The notes: generated by a model from the letters alone, not told the origin. 18,828 nt of DNA from Collinsella sp. AF02-46-1 (GCA_934876235.1 CAKXKM010000023.1:4159-22986), one strand, 5' to 3'; positions 1 through 7,156 are shown, numbered from the stretch's first letter. Made by a program: numbers and translations.

Positions 1-336
1 CTTGCGCACACGCTTGGCCATCTCGCGCTCGGTATACATGTTGGCACCGTCTCGGTAGCGCATGGAGCCGCCAAGCCCCGCAATGCGGACGCCGCGATAC
101 ACGTACACGGTGTCTTCGACACAAATGCAGCCGCCCGGTGCATGACGCGCATAGCGGTCATCGTGGTTGCCGCGCACGTAGATGAGCGGTTTGTTGATGA
201 CCGTGACCAAAAACTCAAGATAATCCGGGTCCAGATCTCCTGCGGATAAAATCAAATCGATACCCTCAAAGCGCTCCTTGCGAAAGCACTCCCATAGGCA
301 TCGTTCTTCGGTATCGGCTATGGCAAGGATTTTCAT
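1..336 (-). CDS. Metallophosphoesterase (calcineurin-like), 3' end outside window
   Basis: Only the first 112 residues are inside the window; the reading frame is still open at position 1. Seen: an N-terminal beta strand MKILAIADTEER, then AGDLD at about 32-36 and GNHDD at about 56-60. These match the GD and GNHD metal-binding motifs of the calcineurin-like phosphoesterase superfamily, YfcE-like branch. The usual first motif DxH is D8-T-E10, so the histidine is replaced. A GLGG loop follows near 87-90. No signal peptide or membrane segment is seen, so it is presumably cytoplasmic. The start ATG overlaps the stop of the upstream ParB-like/BMP gene in an ATGA arrangement, which implies translational coupling and a shared transcript. 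Known for the family: metal-dependent hydrolysis of phosphodiesters or phosphomonoesters. The substrate here cannot be told from the sequence. Confidence 0.85.
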   Translation of the reverse strand, partial: MKILAIADTEERCLWECFRKERFEGIDLILSAGDLDPDYLEFLVTVINKPLIYVRGNHDDRYARHAPGGCICVEDTVYVYRGVRIAGLGGSMRYRDGANMYTEREMAKRVRK

Positions 337-2249
337 AGGGCGCGGACCTTCGGCTCATCGTCGAGTTGCGGAATGGTGCCCACCACGTTGTCGGCCAGCC
401 AGTCCATCTCGACGATTTGCGTGCTCGGCAGCGGGGGAAAGCCCTCGATCTGCACCACGCCGTCTTGGCTATGGAGCTCGCCGCCAAATGGATTGATGGA
501 GCCCTCGACGATGCCATTGCGGAGGAGCTGAACAAGCTTACGCGTCTGATAGGGCAGGCCCGGAGCGTAGCGAATGTCGATGACGCCCGAGCTCATACCA
601 TACCAGTAGTTGACGGCACGAACCTGGCTGTCGTCATTGGTCTCATCCCAGGTGCCGTGCAGCAGACTTCGCACGATAAGCTCGTAGTATCGGCCCCAGT
701 TCCATACCGGCATGGCGATGCCGGTGACCTTGCCATCGACCAGGCGGTGGAGTCCGTAGGCCGTGGGGTCTTCGAGCGACTTTGACATGTCGGCACCGGT
801 CATGACGCTCACACCTTCGCGGCACATGGCCTCGGCAAGGCCTCCAGCGGGCACATCGCCCCAGGTCAGGATAATTTGCGCGCGGGGGTCGAGCAGCGAG
901 GCGCCAATCGCAAAGGCGTTGATCTCGCTGAGCGCGCCCGAGGCGAAGACCGACGCGTGGTAACCGATGCGGTGGTTGTCCGCCATGCTGGCGGCAAGGG
1001 CGCCCAAGAGAAATTTGGCCTCGTACATCTTGCCAAAGTACGAACGGACGCTTTGGTGGGGAAGGCCGATAGAGCAGTTGAGGAATCGCACCTGGGGATA
1101 CTCAACGGCAGCCCTGAGCGTGTATTCCATCAGGCGATGCGAGGTCGAGAAGATGACGTTGTCTCCATGTTTGACAGCCGTTTCCACGGCGGCGTAGAAC
1201 ACGTCCGGATCGTGGCAGTCCTCAAACGCCTCGGTGCGCACGATACCGCCAAAGTGCTCATCGAGATGCTGGCGCCCTTGATCGTGCAGGCTGTCCCAGC
1301 TCGACGTCGAACAGGGGAACTCATGGATAAAGGCGATGCGTAGGGGGTTGGCCGCCGAGTAGACGGTCTTGCCCATAAAGAAGTTGAGCACGCCGGAGGT
1401 GGGCTTGGCGGGCGCCTCTTCCTCATCGACGCTCGGCGCTTCGACAAGATCGACCTTGTCCTCGTCATTTTTGCCGGCAATGACCAGCTCGCGCCAAATC
1501 TTGCACAGGCGGTTTACGACGATGTCCGTCGGCGTATCCAGTAGACGGTCTTGGTTGTACACGTTGAGGTAGACGAGCATGGCGTCGGCGGGCGTAATGT
1601 CCAGATGGTCGCCGCCGGCGCGCAGGTAGGCGCGTTTAAAGAGTAGGAAGGTATGGCGCAGGTAGTCGACCTTTTTCTGTGGCCACTTTTCGACAAGGTC
1701 CTGGCCGAGCATCTTGGCGAGCGTCTCATAGCTTCCCTCGCGCGAGAACTCGATCTCGTATAGGGGGCAGACGCGCCAAAACGCGCAGAACTCGCCGTAC
1801 AGGCGACTTTCGACGGAATCCCATGTGCCGGGGTAGAGGCGGGTGACCTTGGCCGAAACCGTCGGGGCGTCCAGGAATTTGAGGACGCTGACGCGCTTGT
1901 TGCCCTCCTGGACGTAGAACCGATGCATGAACTCGGTGACGATGATGGGGTCGCGATAGCCCTCGGTCACCTGGATGTCGTAGAGGTTGGACCACTTGCG
2001 GGCGAACTCGGTGCTAAATGGCAACAGGGGCATAAAGTTGCACGAAAAGGCAGACTGACGGCCCTTGGTAACCGTGCCGACGACCATTTCGAGCGGAATG
2101 TCCCTTAGGCCGACGCTCTCTCGCTGACCTAAGGGGAGCTGGGCAACGAGGCTATCGAGGTCCGTAAGGTACGGGTGCTCGCTTTGGCTGATGGCGCGAC
2201 GGCGTCCCTGCTCGCCGCGCTTGCGTGCTTGACGATAGGCCTCTTCCAT
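333..2249 (-). CDS. ParB-like domain fused to BMP/PnrA-type nucleoside-binding domain, cytoplasmic
   Basis: 638 residues. The ATG has GGGAG (2258-2262) 8 nt upstream. Residues about 47-140 resemble a ParB/sulfiredoxin-like fold: IPLEMVVGTV, DPIIVTEFMHRFYV, then EGNKRVSVLKF (115-125), where ParB-like domains carry EGNHR-type residues. A helical stretch (about 170-260) and an acidic linker (262-280) follow. From about 302 (LRIAFIHEFP) to about 600 the protein looks like a BMP/PnrA/Med domain, the basic membrane protein family that binds purine nucleosides as ABC-importer lipoproteins. Here there is no signal peptide, lipobox or membrane segment, and no ABC permease or ATPase gene lies next to it, so I infer an intracellular sensor rather than a transport component. 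The downstream phosphoesterase overlaps it by 4 nt. The domain calls come from motif reading and carry moderate certainty; the biological role is unknown. Confidence 0.8.
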   Translation of the reverse strand: MEEAYRQARKRGEQGRRRAISQSEHPYLTDLDSLVAQLPLGQRESVGLRDIPLEMVVGTVTKGRQSAFSCNFMPLLPFSTEFARKWSNLYDIQVTEGYRDPIIVTEFMHRFYVQEGNKRVSVLKFLDAPTVSAKVTRLYPGTWDSVESRLYGEFCAFWRVCPLYEIEFSREGSYETLAKMLGQDLVEKWPQKKVDYLRHTFLLFKRAYLRAGGDHLDITPADAMLVYLNVYNQDRLLDTPTDIVVNRLCKIWRELVIAGKNDEDKVDLVEAPSVDEEEAPAKPTSGVLNFFMGKTVYSAANPLRIAFIHEFPCSTSSWDSLHDQGRQHLDEHFGGIVRTEAFEDCHDPDVFYAAVETAVKHGDNVIFSTSHRLMEYTLRAAVEYPQVRFLNCSIGLPHQSVRSYFGKMYEAKFLLGALAASMADNHRIGYHASVFASGALSEINAFAIGASLLDPRAQIILTWGDVPAGGLAEAMCREGVSVMTGADMSKSLEDPTAYGLHRLVDGKVTGIAMPVWNWGRYYELIVRSLLHGTWDETNDDSQVRAVNYWYGMSSGVIDIRYAPGLPYQTRKLVQLLRNGIVEGSINPFGGELHSQDGVVQIEGFPPLPSTQIVEMDWLADNVVGTIPQLDDEPKVRAL

Positions 2250-2305
2250 GGTGTCTACTCCCTTAGTCGTTTAAACAACGATATGAACCATGGTACCACG
2301 ATGCG

Positions 2306-2344
2306 AAACCACCACAATGGTGCTTGTCCCCTTTGCGGTGGTTT
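2306..2344 (-). terminator. Intrinsic terminator after the MscS-type channel gene
   Basis: On the minus strand AAACCACCGCAA (2344 to 2333) pairs with TTGTGGTGGTTT (2317 to 2306), with one G-U wobble and a 15-nt loop. The stem begins inside the TAA stop codon of the channel gene, and an A tract pairs with a U tract at its foot. The loop-side GGGGACA resembles the equivalent part of the hairpin at 3266-3306. Confidence 0.7.
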
Positions 2345-3111
2345 TAGGCGATGATGGGGGCGATGGCGCGGATGCAAGCGTCGGCTGCCGTGAAAGTGGT
2401 GCTGTCGTCGCTGACGATAAAGATGATTTTGCCCTTGACGCCAAAGTCGCCGATCTCGCTAAAGAGCACGTATGGCTCCTTGTCAAAGCCAGAGATGGGA
2501 AGCACCGCGGCCTTGGTGGCGTCGGTAAGCTCATCTGCCAGCGCGTCCAACGAGGCCCACTTGGACGTGTCCTTTACGGCAACGGGCACGGCAACGCGCC
2601 CAAAGGGCATGAGGTGCACGAGCGTGTTCTTGGAGATATTTGAGTTGGGGACGATGATGGTCTGCCCGCAGGCGTCCTCGATGGTCGTATGGCGCCAGGT
2701 GATATCTTGGACCACGCCGGACACGCCGCCGACCTCGATATTGTCGCCGGGTTTGATGATGCCCATAAAGGTCACCTGCATGCCACCGATAAGATTTGAC
2801 AGCGTGTCCTGAAAGCCGAGCGAGATGGCGATGCCGCCGACGCCAAGAGCGGCGACGAGGGCGTTTGCGTTAATGCCAAAGCAGTTGTCGAGGATAAAGC
2901 TGCCGCCGATCGTCCATATGACGGCGCGCGCGATGTTGATGAAGATGCTGGATGAAGGGAGTGGGTTATCGTCGCGGTTAAGCAGGTGGCGCAGGGTCTT
3001 GGACGCGACCTTGGCGGCAACGGCGGTGCCGATGGCCAAGATACCTGCCCAGATGATGTTGTGGACCCATCGTTGTGCAAAGAAATGAAGAATCGGCTCA
3101 AACAATTCCAT
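2344..3111 (-). CDS. MscS-family mechanosensitive ion channel
   Basis: 255 residues, a compact member of the small-conductance mechanosensitive channel family (E. coli MscS is 286). Three membrane segments are visible: about 18-38, about 58-78, and the pore-lining TM3 region about 85-118, which is rich in Ala and Gly (VAALGVGGIAISLGFQDTL, 86-104) as expected for MscS. The beta domain follows with KPGDNIEVGGVSGVVQDI (120-137) and VPNSNISKN (154-162), both family hallmarks. The C-terminal alpha/beta part is shorter than in E. coli. Known role: opening under membrane tension to release solutes during hypo-osmotic shock, in the inner membrane. The ATG has AGGAGG (3121-3126) 9 nt upstream. The gene stands alone: terminators lie on both sides, and I could not see a convincing promoter between the upstream hairpins and the start. 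Confidence 0.93.
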   Translation of the reverse strand: MELFEPILHFFAQRWVHNIIWAGILAIGTAVAAKVASKTLRHLLNRDDNPLPSSSIFINIARAVIWTIGGSFILDNCFGINANALVAALGVGGIAISLGFQDTLSNLIGGMQVTFMGIIKPGDNIEVGGVSGVVQDITWRHTTIEDACGQTIIVPNSNISKNTLVHLMPFGRVAVPVAVKDTSKWASLDALADELTDATKAAVLPISGFDKEPYVLFSEIGDFGVKGKIIFIVSDDSTTFTAADACIRAIAPIIA

Positions 3112-3154
3112 GTAGGGAAACCTCCTAATGATCGTCCAACCATGATACCCATCA

Positions 3155-3188
3155 AGAAGCCCGTCCGATCAAATTCGGACGGGCTTCT
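3155..3188. repeat. Perfect 14-bp hairpin upstream of the channel gene
   Basis: AGAAGCCCGTCCGA (3155-3168) and TCGGACGGGCTTCT (3175-3188) are perfect inverted repeats around a 6-nt loop. Neither side has a real T tract, so this is a weaker terminator candidate than its neighbours. It lies 43 nt before the channel start on the minus strand and could be a second-line terminator, a leader structure or a dispersed palindrome. Confidence 0.6.
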
Positions 3189-3210
3189 GTGCTCGATATG
3201 GGGGTTAGCG

Positions 3211-3250
3211 AAAACCGCCGCAAAGGTATCTGCTCCTTTGCGGCGGTTTT
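3211..3250. terminator. Perfect 16-bp bidirectional terminator-like hairpin
   Basis: AAAACCGCCGCAAAGG (3211-3226) pairs perfectly with CCTTTGCGGCGGTTTT (3235-3250) across an 8-nt loop. An A tract at one foot and a T tract at the other make it symmetric, able to stop transcription from either side. It is the second hairpin downstream of the ABC ATPase gene and shares the ACCGCAAAGG core with the hairpin at 2306-2344. Confidence 0.7.
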
Positions 3251-3265
3251 GACGTTTGTGCAGAT

Positions 3266-3306
3266 AAAACCTGCCAAAATTAACCTGTCCCTTTTTGGCA
3301 GGTTTT
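3266..3306 (-). terminator. Intrinsic terminator of the ABC importer operon
   Basis: AAAACCTGCCAAAA (3266-3279) and TTTTGGCAGGTTTT (3293-3306) form a perfect 14-bp stem with a 13-nt loop. It begins inside the TAA stop codon (3305-3307) of the ATPase gene, the same arrangement as at 2306-2344. A tracts face T tracts, giving a U-rich 3' foot on the minus strand. Confidence 0.75.
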
Positions 3307-4099
3307 AGCTCAGCAGCATGCGGTCGTTGGCGAGCTCGCCGCCCGAGACCTCCTCAAACTTCTGCAGCAGGTCGGCCACGGTGAGCGACTTCTTTTCGTC
3401 GCCTGCCACGTCGTAGATCACATGGCCCTCGTGCATCATGATCAGACGGTTGCCCAGACGGATGGCGTCGTTCATGTTATGCGTGACCATGAGCGTGGTC
3501 AGGCGGTTCTCGTCGACGATCTCCTCGGTCAGGTTGAGCACCTTAGAGGCCGTCTTGGGGTCGAGGGCCGCAGTGTGCTCGTCGAGCAGCAGCAGGCGTG
3601 GCTTGGTGAGCGTGGCCATCAGCAGGGTGAGTGCCTGGCGCTGGCCGCCTGAGAGCAGGCCGACCTTGGCGTTGAGGCGTGTGTCCAGGCCAAGGTCCAA
3701 GCGCTTGAGCAACTCGACGTACTCGTCCTTTTCGGCCTTGGTGACGCCCCACGAAAGACCTCGACGCTGGCCGCGGCGCTTGGCGAGGGCCAGGTTCTCG
3801 GCGATCTGCATGTCGGCTGCAGTGCCGCGCATGGGGTCCTGGAACACACGGCCCAGGTACTTGGCGCGCTGCGACTCGCTCAGGCGCGAGATATCGGTGC
3901 CGTCGAGCTCAATAACGCCCGAATCGAGCGGATACACGCCGGCAATCATGTTGAGTAGCGTGGACTTGCCGGCGCCGTTGCCGCCGATCACGGTCACAAA
4001 GTCGCCGTCGTTAAGGGTGAGGTCGACGCCGGTGAGTGCGCGCTTCTCGGTGACGGTGCCCTTGTTAAAGGTCTTTTTGACGTGCGAGAGCTTAAGCAT
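3305..4099 (-). CDS. ABC transporter ATPase, TrpZ-like
   Basis: 264 residues with all ABC ATPase motifs: Walker A GGNGAGKST (39-47), Q-loop Gln87 in VFQDP, signature LSGGQ (149-153), Walker B LLLLDE (169-174) and switch His207. The start MLKLSHVKKTF is preferred because GGGAG stands about 9 nt upstream and it places the beta strand of the fold correctly; an in-frame ATG at 4108 and longer frames exist but fit less well. It overlaps the permease stop by 8 nt, so the two are translationally coupled. Role: energises the permease encoded just upstream. The set of three (lipoprotein, BPD_transp_2-type permease, this ATPase) matches importers named TrpXYZ in Firmicutes, which carry aromatic amino acids or related ligands; the true ligand is not shown here. 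Confidence 0.92.
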   Translation of the reverse strand: MLKLSHVKKTFNKGTVTEKRALTGVDLTLNDGDFVTVIGGNGAGKSTLLNMIAGVYPLDSGVIELDGTDISRLSESQRAKYLGRVFQDPMRGTAADMQIAENLALAKRRGQRRGLSWGVTKAEKDEYVELLKRLDLGLDTRLNAKVGLLSGGQRQALTLLMATLTKPRLLLLDEHTAALDPKTASKVLNLTEEIVDENRLTTLMVTHNMNDAIRLGNRLIMMHEGHVIYDVAGDEKKSLTVADLLQKFEEVSGGELANDRMLLS

Positions 4100-5015
4100 C
4101 TGCCTCATCTCCCTTCGTGTAGGAGCTGCGGAGCTTGTAGCGCTCCCAAACCACGGGCACGCACAGGGCCACGGCAACGATTACGGCGGAGAGCAGCTTC
4201 ATGTCGTTGGCGTCCATGCCCAGCTGCAGCACGATAGCGCGGATGAGGAAGTACACCACGGAGCCAAAGACGGCAGAGGCAAGACGGACGCTAAACTGCG
4301 TGAGTCCGCCGGGCAGCAGGCGGCCGAGCACCTCGCCGATGACGATGGCGGCAAGACCGATAACGATGGCGCCGGTGCCCATGCCAATGTCAGCGTACTT
4401 CTGGCTCTGGCAGATGAGCGCGCCCGAAAGGCCGATAAGGGCGTTGGAGAGCACGAGGGCGATCATCTTGGTGGTGTTGGTGTTAACGCCCAGGGCGCGG
4501 ATCATGTACTCGTTGTTGCCGGTGGCACGCAGCGCCGAGCCAATCTCGGTGCCAAAGAACCAGTACAGGATGGCAACGATAGCCACGGCGAGCAAGATGC
4601 CCAAGATAATGGCAACGGTGGACTGCGGCAGGCCCGTCATATGGCTGACGGATGAGAAGATGGTGCCCTTGGCAAGGATGGGCGTGTTGGATTTGCCCAT
4701 GATGCGCAGGTTGATGGACCACAGGCTGATCTGCGTAAGGATTCCGGCGAGGATTGCAGGAATCTCAAAAACGGTGGTCAAGATGCCCGTGACCGCGCCC
4801 GCGATGGCGCCGGCGCACATGCCGGCCAACACGGCGAGCAGCGGGTCGACGTTGTTATTGACGATGAGCACGGCGCAGACGCAGCCGCCGAGGGCAAAGC
4901 TGCCGTCGCAGGTCATATCGGGGATGTCGAGCAGGCGGAACGTGATAAACACGCCGAGCACCATGATGCCCCAGAGGACGCCCTGCGAAACGGCGCCCTG
5001 CAATGCAATGAGCAT
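4092..5015 (-). CDS. ABC transporter permease, TrpY-like (branched-chain-type fold)
   Basis: 307 residues, very hydrophobic, with about eight to nine membrane spans. The N-terminus (LQGAVSQGVLWGIMVLGVFI, 5-24) and the loop motif RLLDIPDMTCDGSFALGG (27-44) are typical of permeases that pair with PF04392-type binding proteins. A cytoplasmic coupling segment reads IGSALRATGNNEYMIRALGV, equivalent to the EAA-type loop that contacts the ATPase. AGGAGG (5024-5029) is 8 nt before the ATG. It is the middle gene of the importer operon: it follows the binding protein gene after a 203-nt spacer holding a strong palindrome and overlaps the ATPase gene. As one permease gene is present, it probably works as a homodimer in the inner membrane. 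Confidence 0.92.
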   Translation of the reverse strand: MLIALQGAVSQGVLWGIMVLGVFITFRLLDIPDMTCDGSFALGGCVCAVLIVNNNVDPLLAVLAGMCAGAIAGAVTGILTTVFEIPAILAGILTQISLWSINLRIMGKSNTPILAKGTIFSSVSHMTGLPQSTVAIILGILLAVAIVAILYWFFGTEIGSALRATGNNEYMIRALGVNTNTTKMIALVLSNALIGLSGALICQSQKYADIGMGTGAIVIGLAAIVIGEVLGRLLPGGLTQFSVRLASAVFGSVVYFLIRAIVLQLGMDANDMKLLSAVIVAVALCVPVVWERYKLRSSYTKGDEADA

Positions 5016-5103
5016 GCTTCATACCTCCTAGGATAGGGTGGACACGTGATGTTCCATAATAGCGGTAACAATGAATATAAGAACGGCAGGCAAACGTTTT
5101 GTT

Positions 5104-5162
5104 ATATCTGAGCCATTGGGGCGAACGCCGGTCTATGACGTTCGCCCCAATGGCTCAGATAT
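5104..5162. repeat. Perfect 24-bp palindrome between binding-protein and permease genes
   Basis: Arms 5104-5127 and 5139-5162 are exact reverse complements with an 11-nt loop. The left arm begins ATATCTGAGCCATTGGGG. No U tract follows on either strand. Its place between the highly needed binding protein and the permease suggests partial termination or a 3'-end stabiliser giving more binding-protein mRNA. It could also be a dispersed palindromic repeat. Confidence 0.8.
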
Positions 5163-5218
5163 TAAATAACACAGCTATGGCGCGAGAACGAACCCTAGAT
5201 GCGTTACGGCGCATGGTG

Positions 5219-6199
5219 CTACTCGTCCAGAGCGGAGAGGTCGATGCCCAGAGCCTCGGCCATCTCGTCGTTCTTGACGACGACCAGGTCCTTGCTCGAG
5301 AGGTGTTTGATCGGCATATCCTCGGGCTTGGCCTCGCCCTTCAGGATCTTAACGGCCATCTCGCCCGCGGCGTAGCCCAAGTCCTCATAGTTGATGGAGA
5401 GGGTGAACAGGCCGCCGGCCTTGCACATGCCTTCCTCGCCGGTAACGAAGGGGAGCTTGTTCTCCTTGCAGATCTGGCCGACCTGCGAAGCACCCGCGGC
5501 GATGGTGTTGTCGGTGGGGGAGTAGAGCGCGTCGACCTTGCCCACGGCAGACTCGACGACGGACTGGATCTCGTTGGAGCTCGAAACGGTGAAGTCGGTG
5601 TACTCCAGGCCCAGCTTGTCGAGCTCCTTCTTGGCTGCCTTGATCTGGACGTCAGAGTTGGACTCGGCGGTGCAGTAGAGGAGGCCGACCTTCTTAACGT
5701 CGGGCAGGACCTTCTGCATCATCTCGAGCTGCTCGGCGACCGGGGTGAGGTCGGAAGCGCCCGTGACGTTGGTGCCGGGCTTGTCGTTGTCCTGGACCAG
5801 GCCGGAAGCGGCGTAGTCGGTGATGGCGCAGCCAACGATGGGGATATCGGCCGTGGCGCCGGCGGCAGCCTGCGCGGCGGGCGTAGCGATGGCATAGATC
5901 AGGTCGACGCCGTCGCCTACGAACTTGTCGGCAATGGACTTACACGTGGACTGGTCGTTCTGGGCGTTCTTCTGGTCGATCTTGACCTTAAGGCCACTCT
6001 TCTTGATGGCCTTGACGAAGCCGTCGTTGGCGGCATCGAGCGCGGAGTGCTCGGTGAGCTGCAGAACGCCGATGGTGTAGTCGGAATCGGCGGCAGCGGA
6101 GCCGGAACCAGAGTTGCCACCGCATCCGGCGAGCGGGGCGAGCGCGAGCAGGCCGGCGGAGACAAGAAGGCTCCTGCGGCTGATGGTGATGTCCTTCAT
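5219..6199 (-). CDS. ABC transporter substrate-binding lipoprotein, TrpX-like
   Basis: 326 residues. The N-terminus has SRRSLLV followed by a hydrophobic stretch and the lipobox LAGC with Cys26, so it is a lipoprotein anchored outside the membrane; the double Arg resembles a Tat signal. After a Gly/Ser/Ala linker the mature domain begins YTIGVLQLTEHSALD and has the two-lobed PF04392 (ABC_sub_bind) pattern: KKSGLKVKIDQKNAQND, ATPAAQAA, KKVGLLYCTAESNS, DALYSPTDNTIAAGA and INYEDLGYAAGEMAVKIL. Known relatives bind tryptophan, tyrosine or similar small ligands. A GGGGG-type ribosome site lies 7 nt upstream of the ATG. It is the first gene of the importer cluster; a promoter and a small inverted repeat lie just upstream, and the WYL regulator gene lies 159 nt further up on the same strand. 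Confidence 0.93.
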   Translation of the reverse strand: MKDITISRRSLLVSAGLLALAPLAGCGGNSGSGSAAADSDYTIGVLQLTEHSALDAANDGFVKAIKKSGLKVKIDQKNAQNDQSTCKSIADKFVGDGVDLIYAIATPAAQAAAGATADIPIVGCAITDYAASGLVQDNDKPGTNVTGASDLTPVAEQLEMMQKVLPDVKKVGLLYCTAESNSDVQIKAAKKELDKLGLEYTDFTVSSSNEIQSVVESAVGKVDALYSPTDNTIAAGASQVGQICKENKLPFVTGEEGMCKAGGLFTLSINYEDLGYAAGEMAVKILKGEAKPEDMPIKHLSSKDLVVVKNDEMAEALGIDLSALDE

Positions 6200-6234
6200 A
6201 TCATTACCCCCAGTATAAAAATGGCTGGAAACAC

Positions 6235-6253
6235 TGCACTAGGAAAAAGTGCA
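6235..6253. promoter_or_regulatory. Small inverted repeat in the leader of the binding-protein gene
   Basis: TGCACT (6235-6240) and AGTGCA (6248-6253) form an inverted repeat with a 7-nt spacer, lying 10 to 28 nt downstream of the proposed -10 box on the minus strand. That is a plausible repressor operator or small leader hairpin. No known operator was recognised. Confidence 0.3.
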
Positions 6254-6262
6254 AGTGGGACT

Positions 6263-6290
6263 ATAGTAACGCCGTTGTCCATTTTTACAA
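6263..6290 (-). promoter_or_regulatory. Candidate sigma-70-type promoter for the ABC importer
   Basis: On the minus strand TTGTAA (6290-6285) and TACTAT (6268-6263) are separated by 16 nt. This gives a leader of roughly 55-60 nt before the lipoprotein start. It was read by eye and matches the consensus moderately. Confidence 0.4.
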
Positions 6291-6358
6291 CATCCTGGCG
6301 AGTTTTTTAATACTGAACTGGACGGGCGGTGCTGAGGAATGACGGACGGTAACGGGGC

Positions 6359-7156
6359 TTACGCTGCGGGCGCGGGGCTGTCTTCTTCGTCTAGCGCGGC
6401 AAAGAGTTTCTTGCCGTCGAGCAAACGCGTGCTGACGTTTCTCATGCGGCTGACCTCAACGGTGCGCAGGGTGTCGTCGGCGCCTCGGGTGTCGTAGACC
6501 GTTCCCAGCAGATACGAGACGCCATCGCGCTGCCTGATTGCAAAGGGCCGGACCGTCATCCGCACCACCTCGGTTTCGCCCCGGGTCAGGACGTTTGAGA
6601 TATCAAAGCTGACGGTTGTTCCATGGTCGATGGCCTGTTCGACGAGCTCGCACGTGTCGATACGCTTGGCGCGCGGACGCGTTGTCTTGACGGGCGCGTC
6701 GTTGGCGGCCGGTGCCGGTTCGGGCATATCGAGGTAGCCGCGAACATCGGCGCTCGCCATGGCGACCAGGTGCTGCGCCATGCTCTTTCGAATGGCTATG
6801 GGCGTCGATCGGTTGCGCATGATCATGCCGTGGAGCCGTATGATCTCCTCGTCAGCAAGTGGGCGGGTGAGGAGCCGATAGCCCACGCCGCGTTTATAGT
6901 CGATTTCGTATCCGGCGTGACGAAGTGCGGATATCGAGGTATAGATGCTGCGGCGTGCCGCCGAGATGGGCATACGGGCGGGGTCGTCGGGATGGGCGAG
7001 GAGCTCGACCAGCTCGTCGGAAAGCAGCGCCTTGTCCTCGCCGGTGTTCTCGCTCAAGAGCTGCAGGATGCGTACGGCGCGATAGGCTGCCATCGAGGCG
7101 GAGCCCCTGGTCGTGGTCTCGTAGTTTTCAACAACGGCTTCGGTCATAGTGCCCAC
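6359..7156 (-). CDS. WYL-domain transcriptional regulator
   Basis: 265 residues. Residues about 23-98 form a winged helix-turn-helix (YRAVRILQLLSE, SAARRSIYTSISALRHAGYEI, KRGVGYRLL). An alpha-helical linker and an Ala/Pro-rich stretch (145-160) lead to a WYL-type sensor domain (about 165-246) with RPFAIRQRDGVSYLLGTVYD and LRTVEVSRMRNVSTRLLDG, matching the conserved YLLG and arginine pattern of the family. Such proteins act as repressors or activators and bind ligands or nucleic acid through WYL. Two starts are possible: GTG at 7156 with AAGGA 6 nt upstream, or ATG at 7147 with AAGGA 10 nt upstream. I see no terminator between it and the ABC importer, so read-through and control of that operon are possible but unproven. 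Confidence 0.85.
   Translation of the reverse strand: MGTMTEAVVENYETTTRGSASMAAYRAVRILQLLSENTGEDKALLSDELVELLAHPDDPARMPISAARRSIYTSISALRHAGYEIDYKRGVGYRLLTRPLADEEIIRLHGMIMRNRSTPIAIRKSMAQHLVAMASADVRGYLDMPEPAPAANDAPVKTTRPRAKRIDTCELVEQAIDHGTTVSFDISNVLTRGETEVVRMTVRPFAIRQRDGVSYLLGTVYDTRGADDTLRTVEVSRMRNVSTRLLDGKKLFAALDEEDSPAPAA

Noticed and set aside
3438..4655. Long plus-strand open frame (about 405 codons) opposite the ABC ATPase and permease genes
   Set aside because: It is the antisense of two clear genes, has low-complexity Arg/Ser/Ala/Asp composition, no ribosome site and no family motif; such frames are common in GC-rich DNA.
5016..5218. A further small gene between the binding protein and permease genes
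   Set aside because: The stretch is filled by the palindrome and shows no start with a ribosome site and coding-like frame.
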